Shown: in pieces, positions 1 through 6,774 of the stretch | How positions within the stretch are numbered: position 1 is the stretch's first letter | Layout: the number at the start of each line of letters is the position of its first letter | DNA from: Armatimonadota bacterium | GTDB taxonomy: Bacteria; Armatimonadota; Armatimonadia; Armatimonadales; Armatimonadaceae | Assembly (NCBI GenBank): GCA_014380985.1 | Contig: JACMIU010000323.1 | Span: forward strand, 1 to 11,895 | DNA: 11,895 bases | Reading direction: 5' to 3' | The notes under the pieces: generated by a model | Database searches by the model: none | Seen by the model: the letters and a program-made list of their open reading frames with translations, nothing else | Told to the model about the DNA's origin: nothing | Translations under genes and position numbers: made by a program

Positions 1-850
1 GCCCGAACGAGTCGTGACCGGGAACCGGGCGGAAGTCGGGCGTCAGGTACAGGTTCAGGCAACCCGGCTCCACGGCTACTTTGTCGCGCACAATCGTCAG
101 CAGTTCCGCGAGGCGCGTTTTCACTTCGGGTGTTGGGGCGATCGCGTACAACGCCGTGACCGCTTCGAGAAGGTGAATGTGCGTGTTCATGGACTTGTAG
201 CCGTAGGGCGTTCCGATAGAATCGTTCTGCCCGGCGACCGTGCCGCGAAGCACGGGCTTGTTGTCGCGGGACAACGCCTCGACGTACCCGCCGTTTTTGG
301 CGTCGTGGCTAAACTTTTCGAGATAGGCGAAGCCGGACTGCGCGAGTTTCAAAGCACGTTCGTCCTTTGTCGCCTCGTAGACCGCGCACGACGCATAGAT
401 TCCAAAGGCGATTCCGTAGGCGTGTTTTTCGCCATTGCGGTCGGCGGTCGGCTTGCCGGTCGGCGATACCTCGAAGAAGAATCCGCCGCCGTTTTCGGCG
501 TCCCACATCGTTTTTTGCAGATAGTCCAAGCCGTGTAGGGCGATATTCCGGTAGCGTTTCTGCTCATCGGAACCGGACTTGGCGTGCAGTGCCGCCTGTG
601 CCGCGACCCACGTCAGGCGCGACTGATAAACCGTGCCGCGTTTGTCGTCGGGCAGTTTCTTCCAGTCGGCGGCGAACGTTTGATGAAAGCCGCCCGCGTC
701 ATCCACGGCACGCGGATACCACGCGCCCAGAATATCGCGGTCAAGGCTCCGCTCAATCGTGGGAACAATATCAGCAAACGTTTCGGTTTTCGTCACGGCT
801 TGGGGGATACTCCAGATTATTGCTTGTGTATAGGGCGGAATGAGTGGCAT
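1..850 (-). CDS. AGE-family sugar 2-epimerase (cellobiose/mannobiose 2-epimerase-like), 3' part missing
   Basis: Reading the minus strand from the ATG at 850 gives 283 codons without a stop up to the window edge. The family usually has about 400 residues, so roughly 70% is visible. Family marks are the YQSRLTW segment (R78, an expected active-site arginine), YGIAFGIYA (145-153) and MNTHIHLLEA (221-230) with H224/H226. These match N-acylglucosamine 2-epimerase and cellobiose 2-epimerase proteins, (alpha/alpha)6-barrel enzymes that invert C2 of a reducing-end sugar. The visible part ends at GHDSFG, just where a second active-site His/Glu segment is expected. There is no signal peptide, so it is probably cytoplasmic. 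Start choice: the ATG overlaps the upstream hydrolase stop by one base (TAATG), with AAGGA about 11 nt before it, which implies translational coupling. Acting on cellobiose or mannobiose is inference from the hydrolase context; an N-acylglucosamine substrate is the alternative. Confidence 0.88.
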   Translation of the reverse strand, partial: MPLIPPYTQAIIWSIPQAVTKTETFADIVPTIERSLDRDILGAWYPRAVDDAGGFHQTFAADWKKLPDDKRGTVYQSRLTWVAAQAALHAKSGSDEQKRYRNIALHGLDYLQKTMWDAENGGGFFFEVSPTGKPTADRNGEKHAYGIAFGIYASCAVYEATKDERALKLAQSGFAYLEKFSHDAKNGGYVEALSRDNKPVLRGTVAGQNDSIGTPYGYKSMNTHIHLLEAVTALYAIAPTPEVKTRLAELLTIVRDKVAVEPGCLNLYLTPDFRPVPGHDSFG

Positions 851-2940
851 TATTTCGGCAGTCCTTGAACGCGCTCGTGCGCGGCGAACAGCACGATGTC
901 GGTGGTAATCGGCGGCGTTTTGACCGCGAGGGGCTTACCGCTCGACACCATCACGGTCTCACTCGCCACTGTTTTACCCGTTTTCGTGTCCCACCAGAAC
1001 ACGCGGTATTTTCCGGCGTCGAGTCCCGGAACGCTCACGGTAGAAACGAACGGTTTGGCGTCCGCAGGGGTTTCGCTCGGATAAATCCATGCCGCCACGG
1101 ATTCCCTGTCCGCCTTTGCCACGGTTTTTGCCGGTGCGCCGTAGGGCGATAACGTGAACCGTTCGATTCGCGCCCAATCCTGCCCGCTGTTTTGAAGGCG
1201 AACGACGTGCGAACCGACAGGAACCGCGACTGTGAGCGTTTCCGCCACGCGGGTATCGGTGTTTGCGGCGGGAAACACTTTCTCGGTGAGCGTTTCGCCG
1301 TCCACTTGCACCGCGACTTTCGCGCCGAACTTCGACACCTGCCCGATTCGTACCGCGAATGTTCCGGGCCTGTCAAACGTCACTGCGAACTCCAAGAAGG
1401 GGAGTAGGGTGCGGTTGTTATCGCCTTGCAGGTACGGCGACATCGCGCCCGCGCCCAGCACTTCACCGTTCGGCTCCACCGTGTAGCGCGTTTGCTTCGC
1501 GCCTTCCCAACCGCCCCCACCGCCGAACGATGCCGCGCCCGCACCGCGATTGCTATCTGCGAAGGTGGGCGTAATCGGTAGCATTGCCCGTCGCCCGGCT
1601 AAGCCGAACACGCGCAAAAAGTCGGTTGCCGGTTTCCATGCCCCGGTCAGGTTCCGCTTGCCGATATTGTCCCATGTCCAGTATTGCGCCGCGCCCGACG
1701 CCGTGGTCATGATGCCGCTCCACAGGATTTGGTGTAAAAACGCGCCATCGTCTTTGTCAAGGTCGCCACTTCCGCCGATCTCGCCGTAAAATATCGGTTT
1801 AAGCGGGTCGCTTTTGCCGTCGGCTTTGCCCGCCGCGAACGCTTCCCCCACGGTGCGAATCGTGCCGACCAGATCGGACGGGTATGAGTGCGGCTGGCGG
1901 TAGTCCATCGCGTCGTACAAGCCGGTGATATTCTCGTCGGAACTGGTCGTCACCATGTGCTTGTGAACATCGTGCTGGCGGATAAACGCCGCCATTTCCT
2001 TGTGCCATCCGGCGATAGCGGCGTAGTCGCGCTTACGCCCGCTGTTCGTAAACTGCACTTCGTTGTACAATTCCCACGCGAGAACGTGCGGCGAATACCC
2101 CCACCGGGCGATAATGTAGCGATACTTTGCCCGCGTGTATGCCCGCGCTTTGTCGTTCGTGAAAAACTCGTCGGGTGTGGCGAGAAAACCGCCGTTCTTC
2201 ACGCTCCATGGGTTGTCGTTCCAGTTCGGGTTGACCTCTTCCGAATACTGTCCGTGGTGCTGAAAGACCATCTGAAACGGTACGTTCGCCGTCTCTGCCG
2301 CCGCGACGATACCATCCCAGCGTTTGGCGACTGTGAGGCTGAGCGTTCCGGTATTGACGGTTTCGCCTTGTACCCAGTCGAGGTTTTTACCGTCCCAGTG
2401 GTTCATCCAGATACGCGCCCAGTTTTGCCCGGTGCGTCCCATGTCGCCGAGGAACGTTTCGATCACCACGCCGCCGCTGTTCCACGCCGCGTTGCACCCG
2501 ATGGGGTAATACGGTGTGCCGTTCTCGTAGGCGAAGAAGCGCATATTTTTGGGATCGCGCCGGATAAAGCCCGCCCCTGTGCTATTGGCAAGGGTGAACT
2601 CACGCGGCGCGATATTCTTGGCGTTCACGCTTTGTCCGTTTCGCAGAACGCGCTTGACCTTCCACATTCCCGGTGTCGGCGGGGTACACCGCATTTCCCA
2701 GTTTGTGCCGCCATCGAAGAACGCGGGCGCGGTAAACGTTTTGCCGCCGCTTTCGAGCTCCACTTGAATATCGTTTTCGAGAAAGTCGAACGGATTGCCG
2801 GTCAAATCGGTTAGTTCAAAGCGCATGGTAATTTTGGAGGGGGAACCGGCGCGTCCCCAAACGCGGGCGCAACCGCCCGCAACGCCGGAAAAAAGAAGCG
2901 TCGCCAAAAGAGCGCGACGCTTAACCAGTGGATATTTCAT
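850..2940 (-). CDS. Putative lipoprotein glycoside hydrolase: DUF5060-like domain, GH5-like (clan A) barrel, C-terminal beta-sandwiches
   Basis: 696 residues. The N-terminus (VKRRALLATLLFSGVAGGC) looks like a lipoprotein signal with C24 as acceptor; the lipobox is not ideal, and a Tat-type RR is present. Residues about 36-117 resemble DUF5060, a domain often placed before GH5-like catalytic domains. A TIM barrel follows (about 125-460), starting with GTPYYPIGCNAAW and containing NWARIWMNHWDG. E294 in AWELYNEVQF is the likely acid/base and E387 in FYGEIGGSGD the likely nucleophile. Residues about 508-601 form a CBM-like beta-sandwich (ending QDWARIERFTL), and about 602-690 a second small beta domain (YRVFWWDTKTGKTV) common at the C-terminus of such enzymes. 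Probable role: endo- or exo-hydrolysis of a plant-type beta-glycan at the cell envelope. It starts 11 bp after the preceding gene with no clear Shine-Dalgarno, and its stop overlaps the epimerase start. The exact GH family and substrate are not determined. Confidence 0.85.
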   Translation of the reverse strand: MKYPLVKRRALLATLLFSGVAGGCARVWGRAGSPSKITMRFELTDLTGNPFDFLENDIQVELESGGKTFTAPAFFDGGTNWEMRCTPPTPGMWKVKRVLRNGQSVNAKNIAPREFTLANSTGAGFIRRDPKNMRFFAYENGTPYYPIGCNAAWNSGGVVIETFLGDMGRTGQNWARIWMNHWDGKNLDWVQGETVNTGTLSLTVAKRWDGIVAAAETANVPFQMVFQHHGQYSEEVNPNWNDNPWSVKNGGFLATPDEFFTNDKARAYTRAKYRYIIARWGYSPHVLAWELYNEVQFTNSGRKRDYAAIAGWHKEMAAFIRQHDVHKHMVTTSSDENITGLYDAMDYRQPHSYPSDLVGTIRTVGEAFAAGKADGKSDPLKPIFYGEIGGSGDLDKDDGAFLHQILWSGIMTTASGAAQYWTWDNIGKRNLTGAWKPATDFLRVFGLAGRRAMLPITPTFADSNRGAGAASFGGGGGWEGAKQTRYTVEPNGEVLGAGAMSPYLQGDNNRTLLPFLEFAVTFDRPGTFAVRIGQVSKFGAKVAVQVDGETLTEKVFPAANTDTRVAETLTVAVPVGSHVVRLQNSGQDWARIERFTLSPYGAPAKTVAKADRESVAAWIYPSETPADAKPFVSTVSVPGLDAGKYRVFWWDTKTGKTVASETVMVSSGKPLAVKTPPITTDIVLFAAHERVQGLPK

Positions 2941-2951
2941 AAATTATAGTT

Positions 2952-3620
2952 TCAAGGGGCGGCGTTTGCCGCCATCACGGGAGTCGCTACGATAGTTTCC
3001 TCCGGCACGGCGTCCGGCGCGGCTTGATGGAACGAAATATCATCGGCGTAAAAAGTCGTTGGTTCGCCCGACTGATTTTGTATCCAGAAAGCGTTGATGT
3101 CGCCGCGCCCGGCAATACCAAAGTCGGACAGGGGAACCGCGACGCGCACCCACTTGTTCGCGGGAAGCGGCGCGACACCAACCGGCTTCTGCGTTTTGCC
3201 ACCGGCAACGAAGCAAAGTTGGAGCGTTTGTCCGCCTTTTTCGCCACCGTTCACGAATAGCACAACGTACTTATAAGGCGACATGTTCACGGTCGGGTGG
3301 TAGATTTTGACGGCTTCATACGGCGCGGCTTCCGTGCGAATCGAAGTTCCCGCTTTGCCGCGCACCGGTGCGGCGTTGGCGTAATCCACGACCTTTGCCC
3401 AACCGCGTTCCTGCCAACCGTTGTCCAGTTTGTCTGAGTAAACAACGAGGTTGGGGGTGGCACTGCCACTACGCGCCGGCGCGAATTGCACGGCTACCGG
3501 TACGACCGGCGGCGCGGTGACAGCCGGTACTGGAGGGCGTTTCCAGAGCGCGGCAAGTACAAGCAGGGTAATGGCTCCGATAATTACGGTAAGCCCCATC
3601 GGTTTCAAAACAATTCGCAT
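2952..3620 (-). CDS. Membrane-anchored carbohydrate-binding-like protein (galactose-binding-fold type)
   Basis: 222 residues from the ATG at 3620. I chose this start because AAGGGG lies 5 nt upstream; an in-frame TTG at 3647 would add nine residues but has no such site. Residues about 7-25 form one hydrophobic transmembrane segment followed by WKR, so the rest should be outside the cytoplasm. A Pro/Val/Ala-rich linker (26-48) leads into a single beta-sandwich domain (about 56-200) with the pattern NLVVYSDKLDNGWQERGWA, then MSPYKYVVLFVNGG, GGQTLQLCFV, NKWVRVAVPLSDFG and TTFYADDISF. This resembles CBM11/CIA30-like domains attached to polysaccharide-degrading enzymes. No catalytic residues are apparent. 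A glycan-binding or sugar-presenting role beside the hydrolase is inference. It lies 37 bp after the small lipoprotein gene and 11 bp before the hydrolase. Confidence 0.8.
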   Translation of the reverse strand: MRIVLKPMGLTVIIGAITLLVLAALWKRPPVPAVTAPPVVPVAVQFAPARSGSATPNLVVYSDKLDNGWQERGWAKVVDYANAAPVRGKAGTSIRTEAAPYEAVKIYHPTVNMSPYKYVVLFVNGGEKGGQTLQLCFVAGGKTQKPVGVAPLPANKWVRVAVPLSDFGIAGRGDINAFWIQNQSGEPTTFYADDISFHQAAPDAVPEETIVATPVMAANAAP

Positions 3621-3657
3621 AAGAACCCCTTGCATCGCTACCAACAATGGGCGGTGC

Positions 3658-3921
3658 CTACTTTTTGTTTTTCAGATATTCTTTGAATTTCTGCTCGCCT
3701 TCTTTGTTATTTTTCAATGAAAGAGCGGCGTTTTGCTTCTCGCGTTCGAGCATTTCCGTCGAAGGGGCACCGGCGGCGGATGCGGGCGCGTTCGCGGCGG
3801 GCGGAAGAACAGGTGCAACCACCGCTTTTTCTTCTTCCTTGGCACAACCGGCAAGTAAAGATACACAGGATACGCAGAATATGCTGACTACTATATTTTT
3901 GGTTTTTACGTAGTGATTCAT
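3658..3921 (-). CDS. Small lipoprotein of unknown function
   Basis: 87 residues with a clear type II signal peptide: Lys residues at 6 and 8, a hydrophobic core, then LLAGC with C26 as the lipidated cysteine. The mature part is only about 62 residues: a short acidic patch (KEEEK), a Pro/Ala-rich stretch that is probably disordered, and a charged helix (about 56-87) rich in Lys, Glu and Asn, ending KFKEYLKNKK. TAGGAG about 8 nt before the ATG supports the start. It follows the prepilin gene after a 65-bp gap that contains a stable inverted repeat. No known family is recognised. Its place between a prepilin and a carbohydrate-binding protein suggests an accessory role in the envelope, for example tethering a surface assembly, but nothing in the sequence proves this. 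Confidence 0.85.
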   Translation of the reverse strand: MNHYVKTKNIVVSIFCVSCVSLLAGCAKEEEKAVVAPVLPPAANAPASAAGAPSTEMLEREKQNAALSLKNNKEGEQKFKEYLKNKK

Positions 3922-3942
3922 TAGTTTTCTCCTACCGTCAAG

Positions 3943-3978
3943 CGGGGAAGGCGGAAGGAATAATCTCTGCCTTCCCCG
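3943..3978. repeat. Perfect 10-bp inverted repeat (stem-loop) between prepilin and lipoprotein genes
   Basis: Arms CGGGGAAGGC (3943-3952) and GCCTTCCCCG (3969-3978) pair perfectly around a 16-nt loop, just after the prepilin stop at 3987. In the direction of the genes (minus strand) it is followed by CTTGACGG and not by a T-tract. It is therefore better read as an mRNA-stabilising or processing stem, or a partial attenuator, than as a full intrinsic terminator. On the plus strand a short run ATTTTTAA follows, but no plus-strand gene lies nearby to be terminated. Confidence 0.7.
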
Positions 3979-3986
3979 ATTTTTAA

Positions 3987-4874
3987 TTAATCGTTCGGAT
4001 CGAGCGTCCAGAATCCGCCGTCATTCCACGGAAAACTGAACGTTTTGTCACCGGCGGGTCCGTTGGTTTGTTCAGGTCTGTACCACTTCGAGTGCCCATC
4101 CGCGAAGGCGTAGTTCCATCCGCCGCTATGCACCGGCTTATAAGCCGTTTTTTGCCCATCGGAAATTGCCTGTGCATCCGTCAACCAGCCGTACAATTCA
4201 CCGAAGTTATACTGTTGCTGTTGCATCATTCCATAAGCATGACTGTTGCCCGCCCAGTTTGTCGCACTCCTAACCGTGTGGAACTCAACAATCAAAAGCG
4301 ATGTTGCCGGTGAAGGAACATCGGCGAGAGCGCGGGTGAGGTCGCAGGTTGCATTAGGCGCATTGGTCGCGCCTTTGTCGGGGCGCGGGATGACGCCTTG
4401 AGACAATACGGGATGCCCTTCCGCGTCGTTGCGCCAGCTCGAAGCGAGCGCGTAGCTACGACGTCCCTTATTCTCCAGATAATCTACACGGGCTTTGCTG
4501 TCGCTTGGACATTCCCAAACTTGCCCGCCCTGCCCGATAACCTCGAAAGTTTGACCAGCTGCCGTTCCGGCACGCCCGTTCTTGATATACGGATTGACGA
4601 CGTTATCCCACGTTACTGTTGAATCAAAGTTCGCATACGGCTGGGTGGGATCCAAGTAGAACTCCGAGCGGGGAAACGTTTCGTCGTAGTCTTGAATGTA
4701 CTGAACGACGGCAAGCCCGATTTGCTTGGTGTTCGATAGGCACGACGTTTGTCGTGCTTTTTCACGGGCTTGTGCGAAGACCGGGAAAAGGATCGCGGCG
4801 AGAATCGCAATGATAGCGATTACGACGAGTAGTTCTATCAAGGTGAAACCTTGACGTAGACGATTGTTTTTCAT
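3987..4874 (-). CDS. DUF1559 type IV pilin-like prepilin (H-X9-DG family)
   Basis: 295 residues from the ATG at 4874. AAGGAAG lies about 9 nt upstream, and the prepilin leader is then short and basic; an upstream in-frame start at 4916 would give a longer leader and is less likely. The class III signal is MKNNRLRQG followed by FTLIELLVV: a prepilin peptidase would cut after G9 and methylate F10, with the conserved Glu at mature position 5 (E14). The helix continues into FPVFAQAREKARQTSCLSN, typical of DUF1559 proteins. Near the C-terminus the family's H-X9-DG motif is intact (H249, D259-G260 in HSGGWNYAFADGH). C-terminal aromatic residues (W/F/Y) and a Gln run (MMQQQQYNF) are notable. DUF1559 proteins are abundant in Planctomycetes and Armatimonadota and have no settled function; they are assumed to be pseudopilins or minor pilins. 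Its position directly after a sugar-type regulator links it here to carbohydrate use. Confidence 0.93.
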   Translation of the reverse strand: MKNNRLRQGFTLIELLVVIAIIAILAAILFPVFAQAREKARQTSCLSNTKQIGLAVVQYIQDYDETFPRSEFYLDPTQPYANFDSTVTWDNVVNPYIKNGRAGTAAGQTFEVIGQGGQVWECPSDSKARVDYLENKGRRSYALASSWRNDAEGHPVLSQGVIPRPDKGATNAPNATCDLTRALADVPSPATSLLIVEFHTVRSATNWAGNSHAYGMMQQQQYNFGELYGWLTDAQAISDGQKTAYKPVHSGGWNYAFADGHSKWYRPEQTNGPAGDKTFSFPWNDGGFWTLDPND

Positions 4875-4903
4875 TTTGTTTAACTTCCTTGTGTGATTAA
4901 CAC

Positions 4904-4918
4904 GTTTGCGCGGCAAAC
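4904..4918. repeat. Inverted repeat GTTTGC-N3-GCAAAC between regulator and prepilin
   Basis: A perfect 6-bp inverted repeat with a 3-nt spacer lies in the 55-bp gap between the regulator stop (4930) and the prepilin ATG (4874). It has no T-tract in the gene direction. It could be an internal operator or a 5' stem of a processed prepilin mRNA; the sequence alone does not decide. Confidence 0.45.
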
Positions 4919-4929
4919 TATGCCGTGGT

Positions 4930-6015
4930 CTATGATTTTGGCGGGCAACACGACTGCCGTATCACCGGCAACACCGGCAGTAAGTGACACATCGGGGACG
5001 TTTCTGCCTCGCTTCCGCTTGCTAACTCACGCCGTTTCAAACGATCCCATAGGGAGCGCACGGCGTAGCGTCCCATGGATTCCTTGTTGACCCGTACCGT
5101 GGTTAGCGGCGGGTCGGTGTGCGACGCGGATTCAACGTCATCAAATCCGGCGATGCTGATGTCTTCGGGAACCCGTAGCCGAAGTTCGCGGCACATTTTC
5201 AGCGCGGCAATCGCGTTGGTATCGTTCGCAGCGACAATCGCGGTCGGGCGATCCGGCGATCTGAGCAGGGTGTACAGTTCGGCAGTTGCGATTTCCTCGT
5301 TGTCGGTCGCCCCGATGACCAAATCGCGGTTCGGCGTAATCCCCGACTCAAACAACGCGCATACATAGCCGTTCTCGCGCAAATGGAACGTTCCCATCAT
5401 CGCGCCGCCCAAAAAGAAGCCGATGCGCCGGTGTCCGAGTTCGACCAAATAGCGGGTGATTTCATACGCCCCGCCGAAAGAATCGGAGATAATGCCCTCA
5501 AAACCGTTGTCTTTGTCGTAGTAATCCACCAAAATGATTTCGGAAACGTTCTGCGCGAACTTGCCCAAAACCTCGGTGTCGGCTCGTCCTACCAGAAGCA
5601 TTCCCTCAATCGCCCGTTCGCGGATCATGCGCGGGGCTTCGGCTAAAAAACGATTGCGCGTCGTGGTGCTAACGAGAAGGTTGACGCCGAGTTCGGACGC
5701 TTGCGCTTGTGCGCCCGATAGTACCGGCGCGTAAAAATTATTGGTCGCTATCGTGTCACCGGGCGAATCGGTCGCGGCGAAGAACTGAAAGCCCATCGTA
5801 TCGGGAAGAAACGAACCGTTTTTCTCGTTTCGCTTCTGACGTACCTTCGCACCGGCTATCGAACGGTTTTGCGGGGGGCGATATTCAAGGGTACGTGCCG
5901 AATCCAGAACGCGCCGTTTGGTTTGCTCGTTAATCAGGTCGGGTGAGGCGAACGCACGGCTCACCGTTGCCGGGGAAACGCCTGCGTGTTTCGCTACTTC
6001 GCGGATACTGGACAC
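4930..6015 (-). CDS. LacI-family transcriptional regulator
   Basis: 361 residues from the GTG at 6015. An N-terminal helix-turn-helix (MSSIREVAKHAGVSPATVSR; residues about 4-23) and a hinge region (LEYRPPQNRS) are followed by a periplasmic-binding-protein-like effector domain. That domain shows SDSFGGAYEITRYLVELGH, TAIVAANDTNAIAALK, EDISIAGFDDVESASHTDPP and LTTVRVNKESMGRYAV, all classic LacI/GalR positions. An extra, basic, poorly conserved stretch (about 50-70) sits between hinge and effector domain. Start choice: the GTG is 6 nt downstream of a TACAAT box that pairs with a TTGACA at 17-bp spacing, and it gives the usual LacI N-terminus; a TTG at 6033 would lie upstream of the predicted RNA start. 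It is the first gene of the minus-strand cluster and most likely controls it together with its own synthesis. The effector is unknown, presumably a sugar from the glycan degraded by the operon. Confidence 0.93.
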   Translation of the reverse strand: MSSIREVAKHAGVSPATVSRAFASPDLINEQTKRRVLDSARTLEYRPPQNRSIAGAKVRQKRNEKNGSFLPDTMGFQFFAATDSPGDTIATNNFYAPVLSGAQAQASELGVNLLVSTTTRNRFLAEAPRMIRERAIEGMLLVGRADTEVLGKFAQNVSEIILVDYYDKDNGFEGIISDSFGGAYEITRYLVELGHRRIGFFLGGAMMGTFHLRENGYVCALFESGITPNRDLVIGATDNEEIATAELYTLLRSPDRPTAIVAANDTNAIAALKMCRELRLRVPEDISIAGFDDVESASHTDPPLTTVRVNKESMGRYAVRSLWDRLKRRELASGSEAETSPMCHLLPVLPVIRQSCCPPKS

Positions 6016-6021
6016 AACATT

Positions 6022-6050
6022 ATTGTACGACAACCTGAAACATCTGTCAA
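6022..6050 (-). promoter_or_regulatory. Sigma-70-type promoter of the LacI-family gene / operon
   Basis: On the minus strand, TTGACA (6050-6045) and TACAAT (6027-6022) are separated by exactly 17 bp. This is a consensus -35 and a near-consensus -10. The -10 ends 6 nt before the GTG at 6015, so transcription should begin at or next to the start codon, giving a leaderless message. Confidence 0.8.
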
Positions 6051-6053
6051 GCG

Positions 6054-6063
6054 TTTCATGAAA
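6054..6063. promoter_or_regulatory. Operator candidate, copy 1 (core TTTCATGAAA)
   Basis: A perfect 10-bp palindrome with outer bases GCG on one side and AAA on the other, just upstream of the TTGACA box of the regulator promoter (centre about -43.5 from the predicted RNA start). The same core recurs 22 bp away. It probably binds the adjacent LacI-type protein. Confidence 0.6.
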
Positions 6064-6072
6064 AAATTATGA

Positions 6073-6088
6073 ACGTTTCATGAAACGT
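6073..6088. promoter_or_regulatory. Operator candidate, copy 2 (perfect 16-bp palindrome)
   Basis: ACGTTTCATGAAACGT reads the same on both strands and contains the same TTTCATGAAA core as the first copy, with centres 22 bp apart (about two helical turns). Overlapping CG-centred LacI-like half-sites (TGAA-CG-TTTCA) can also be drawn here, so the true dimer centre is uncertain. Its centre is about 65.5 bp upstream of the regulator's and 61.5 bp upstream of pdxT's predicted RNA start. Confidence 0.65.
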
Positions 6089-6128
6089 ACTTTCGCAGAA
6101 AGACAGTCCCACGCCCCCGCCGACGCGG

Positions 6129-6134
6129 TACAAT
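6129..6134 (+). promoter_or_regulatory. -10 element of pdxT (leaderless)
   Basis: TACAAT lies within CGCGGTACAATA, 7 nt before the pdxT ATG at 6142, and no Shine-Dalgarno is present. No convincing -35 box is found at 16-18 bp. A nearly identical block precedes the LuxE-like gene at 7992. Transcription beginning at the ATG is inferred from the spacing. Confidence 0.55.
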
Positions 6135-6141
6135 ACGGGTA

Positions 6142-6774
6142 ATGAATACGGAAATGGCAGGAGTGCCGCGAGTTGGGGTTCTCGCGCTCCAAGGCGGGTT
6201 CAACGCGCACATTGTTGCGGCGAACGCGGCGGGCGCAAATGCGGTGGCGGTGCGAACGCCAGAGCAAATCGCGGCGTGCGACGGTCTGATTTTGCCCGGC
6301 GGCGAAAGCACGACTATCGGGCGACTGATGACGCGTTACGGTTTAGATGCCGCGATTCGGGAAGCGCACGACGCGGGCAAGCCTATCTTCGGCACCTGCG
6401 CGGGGATGATTCTGCTCGCAAAGCATATTGACGGTGGCGAAAAGCGCGGCGGTCAACCGACCCTCGGCTTGATGGATATTGGCGTCGTGCGAAACGCCTT
6501 TGGGCGACAAACCGAATCGTTCGAGACCGATTTAACCGTGCCAAACGATGTTGCCGACGGCGGAACCGTGCGCGGCGTGTTTATCCGCGCCCCGTACCTG
6601 ACCGATGCCGGAAGCGACGTGCGGATTCTGGCGCGGTTCGATGGCAAAGCGGTTTTGGCGGAGCAAGGCAACTTGCTTGCGGCGGCGTTCCATCCCGAAC
6701 TGACGGGCGACTTACGACTGCACCGGTACTTCGTGCGCCGGGTGGCAGACCGGAAGCAAGAGGTAGGTTCGTGA
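6142..6774 (+). CDS. pdxT: Pyridoxal 5'-phosphate synthase, glutaminase subunit PdxT
   Basis: 210 residues, close to the usual length. PdxT hydrolyses glutamine and passes ammonia to PdxS in the one-step, DXP-independent synthesis of pyridoxal 5'-phosphate in the cytoplasm. The class I glutaminase features are all present: VGVLALQGGF at the N-terminus (11-20), LPGGEST (51-57), the nucleophile C86 in GTCAGM, and H184/E186 in AFHPELTGD. The start at 6142 fits the leaderless promoter; M5 is a possible alternative and would still precede the conserved first strand. The partner gene pdxS, usually adjacent, is not in this window. The stop overlaps the next start by 4 nt (GTGA), so the two genes are coupled. 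Confidence 0.96.
   Translation: MNTEMAGVPRVGVLALQGGFNAHIVAANAAGANAVAVRTPEQIAACDGLILPGGESTTIGRLMTRYGLDAAIREAHDAGKPIFGTCAGMILLAKHIDGGEKRGGQPTLGLMDIGVVRNAFGRQTESFETDLTVPNDVADGGTVRGVFIRAPYLTDAGSDVRILARFDGKAVLAEQGNLLAAAFHPELTGDLRLHRYFVRRVADRKQEVGS

Noticed and set aside
1888..2814. Long plus-strand open frame of 308 codons opposite the lipoprotein hydrolase
   Set aside because: The minus-strand frame has clear domains and catalytic motifs. The plus frame has no family features and is explained by GC-rich codon usage on the other strand. The same holds for the frames at 14-538 and 367-843 opposite the epimerase.
2943..2948. TATAAT on the minus strand just before the lipoprotein hydrolase start
   Set aside because: It ends only 2 nt from the ATG, so RNA would start inside the coding sequence. 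No -35 box is at a suitable distance, and the gene lies 11 bp behind its neighbour in an operon.
3618..3647. TTG start at 3647 for the membrane-anchored carbohydrate-binding protein
   Set aside because: The ATG at 3620 has AAGGGG at 5 nt and places the hydrophobic segment correctly near the N-terminus.
3943..3985. Stem plus T-run read as a plus-strand intrinsic terminator
   Set aside because: No plus-strand gene ends nearby. The T-run is short and interrupted, and all genes around it run on the minus strand.
6016..6033. TTG start at 6033 for the LacI-family regulator
   Set aside because: It would lie upstream of the -10 box and so outside the predicted transcript. The GTG at 6015 gives the normal LacI N-terminus.
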